In this document: one piece after another, positions 63,058 to 64,000 of the stretch
Position numbering within the stretch: position 1 is the stretch's first letter
Layout: each line of letters begins with the position of its first letter
NCBI GenBank assembly: GCA_963763475.1
Contig: CAVXOR010000003.1
Coordinates: 248,001-312,000, forward strand
Reading direction: 5' to 3'
Length of the DNA: 64,000 bases
DNA from: AC-32 sp963763475
GTDB taxonomy: Bacteria; Actinomycetota; Thermoleophilia; Gaiellales; Gaiellaceae
Program-made: the position numbers and the translations under genes
The notes under the pieces: model-generated
The model's database searches: none
What the model saw: only the letters and a program-made list of their open reading frames with translations
Told to the model about the DNA's origin: nothing

Positions 63058-64000
63058 ATTCCCGTAGAAGCTCGCACCGAACAGCCCTCCAAGGGCACTG
63101 CGGTTCGAAGGCGGCAGCGCCCTGCGGTCCTGTCGCTCATCGGGCTCGGCTTCGTCGCGCTGTTCCTAGCGTGGATGGCCTACAACCTCGTCCACGACCC
63201 GAGCACCTTCTTCACCATCTTCCTGATCGGGCTCCAGCAGGGCTCGGTCTACGCGCTGGTCGCTCTCGGCTACACGCTGGTCTACGGGATCCTGCAGCTG
63301 ATCAACTTCGCCCACGGCGACGTGTTCGCGCTGACCGGCCTGTTCGCGAGCAGCCTGATTACCAACCACTTCCAGCTGGACGAGGCCGACAGCGCGATGG
63401 TGATCGTGTTCGGCTTGCTGGCCGTGTTCCTGATCGCGATGGCGTTCGGCTCGATCGTCAACGCGACGATCGAGTTCGTGGCCTACCGGCGCTTGCGCAA
63501 CGCGCCGAGGCTCGCCGTGCTGATCACGGCGGTCGGGATGTCGTTCATCGTCCAGAACATCTCGCTCGTCTTCTTCGACGTGAACTTCCGCAGCGTCCCG
63601 CCGCTGATCTCGGAAGGCAACGTGTTCACGGTCGGCGGCGTCTCGCTGGGCTGGCAGACGCTGTTCGTCGTGGTCGTCACGATTCCGGTGCTGATCATCC
63701 TCACCTGGCTGGTCAAGAACACACGCCAGGGCAAGGCGATGCGCGCGACGGCCCAGGACCCCGAGGCCTCCGCGATGATGGGGATCAACGTCAACCGCAC
63801 GATCTCGTTCACGTTCCTGCTGGCCGGCGGGCTCGCGGGGATCGGCGCGGTGCTGTTCCTCGTCCAGTTCAACGTCCGCTACGACACCGGCTTCGAGCTT
63901 GGCCTGATCGCGTTCACCGCGGCCGTGCTCGGCGGGATCGGCAACCTCTCGGGCGCCGTCCTCGGCGCGATCATCATCGGGATGATCCAGGCCTTCAACG
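63058..64000 (+). CDS. livH: Branched-chain amino-acid ABC permease LivH, 3' end missing
   Basis: Permease of the second Liv system, cut by the window end (314 codons visible). GLQQGSVYALVALGYTLVYGILQLINFAHGDVF is the LivH signature, and TAAVLGGIGNLSGAVLGAIIIGMIQAFN the coupling region. An N-terminal helix (VLSLIGLGFVALFLAWMAYNL) precedes. The frame has no ATG/GTG/TTG before ATG 63175, which lies inside that first helix. ATT 63058 with a -10 TAATAT seven bases upstream, or CTG 63130, would keep the helix; ATT is chosen provisionally. Confidence 0.85.
   Translation, partial: MPVEARTEQPSKGTAVRRRQRPAVLSLIGLGFVALFLAWMAYNLVHDPSTFFTIFLIGLQQGSVYALVALGYTLVYGILQLINFAHGDVFALTGLFASSLITNHFQLDEADSAMVIVFGLLAVFLIAMAFGSIVNATIEFVAYRRLRNAPRLAVLITAVGMSFIVQNISLVFFDVNFRSVPPLISEGNVFTVGGVSLGWQTLFVVVVTIPVLIILTWLVKNTRQGKAMRATAQDPEASAMMGINVNRTISFTFLLAGGLAGIGAVLFLVQFNVRYDTGFELGLIAFTAAVLGGIGNLSGAVLGAIIIGMIQAFN

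Overview
The window is high-GC DNA from one bacterial chromosome. GC-rich codon use, frequent GTG/TTG starts, four-base start/stop overlaps, an F420-type PPOX enzyme, a Fur/ZIP pair and the conserved block lepA-hemW-hrcA-dnaJ-prmA-mtaB-HIT-yqeY-phoH-ybeY-dgkA-cdd-era point to Actinomycetota, most likely a deep-branching class such as Thermoleophilia (inference; no rRNA is present). Many genes have a TANNNT -10 element only 6-9 bases before the start codon and no Shine-Dalgarno sequence, so leaderless transcription looks common. At least three, probably four, genes appear to start with CTG.

Layout. 0-6 kb: the end of a contractile-tail tube gene (the rest of that locus lies left of the window), a surface-glycan gene pair, a secreted NlpC/P60 hydrolase, a metal-responsive Fur-family regulator with its ZIP transporter, small membrane/zinc-ribbon proteins and an oxidoreductase. 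6-13 kb: a MacB/FtsX-type export system whose ATPase is a tandem fusion, a sulfite-oxidase-like molybdoenzyme and a serine hydrolase preceded by an in-frame amber codon. 13-22 kb: a divergent Nudix-regulator/MFS pair sharing an inverted repeat, an SDR protein, a RES-domain protein, a MoaD-like/BNR-propeller pair, an HMG-CoA-lyase-like enzyme, a PLP decarboxylase, a GNAT and an adenylate cyclase. 22-29 kb: a thioredoxin-domain (DUF255) protein and a complete branched-chain amino-acid ABC operon (livGFHM plus binding protein). 29-34 kb: EamA exporter, lysA, an MBL-fold protein, a cupin, then leuS behind a short leader peptide and attenuator.

34-52 kb is the housekeeping core: comEA-comEC-holA (competence/DNA uptake and the polymerase III delta subunit), rpsT, murJ, lepA, hemW, hrcA-dnaJ (heat shock), prmA, mtaB, HIT, yqeY, a broken nucleotidyltransferase gene, phoH-ybeY, a diacylglycerol-kinase/PAP2 fusion, cdd and era. 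52-61 kb holds a HAD phosphatase, deoC, a secreted zinc protease, an aldehyde dehydrogenase followed by a shortened partner without the catalytic domain (together resembling a split ALDH16), a secreted coiled-coil protein, a TrpC-like barrel, a polytopic glycosyltransferase and a phosphofructokinase with PPi-type residues. deoC and the ALDH pair fit deoxyribose catabolism.

61-64 kb: tRNA-Leu(CAA), a partial copy of its 5' half next to strong hairpins, and the start of a second branched-chain amino-acid transporter (lipoprotein, internal terminator, LivH-like permease cut by the window end). No CRISPR array, insertion sequence or complete prophage was seen. All calls come from reading the sequence; no database search was run.
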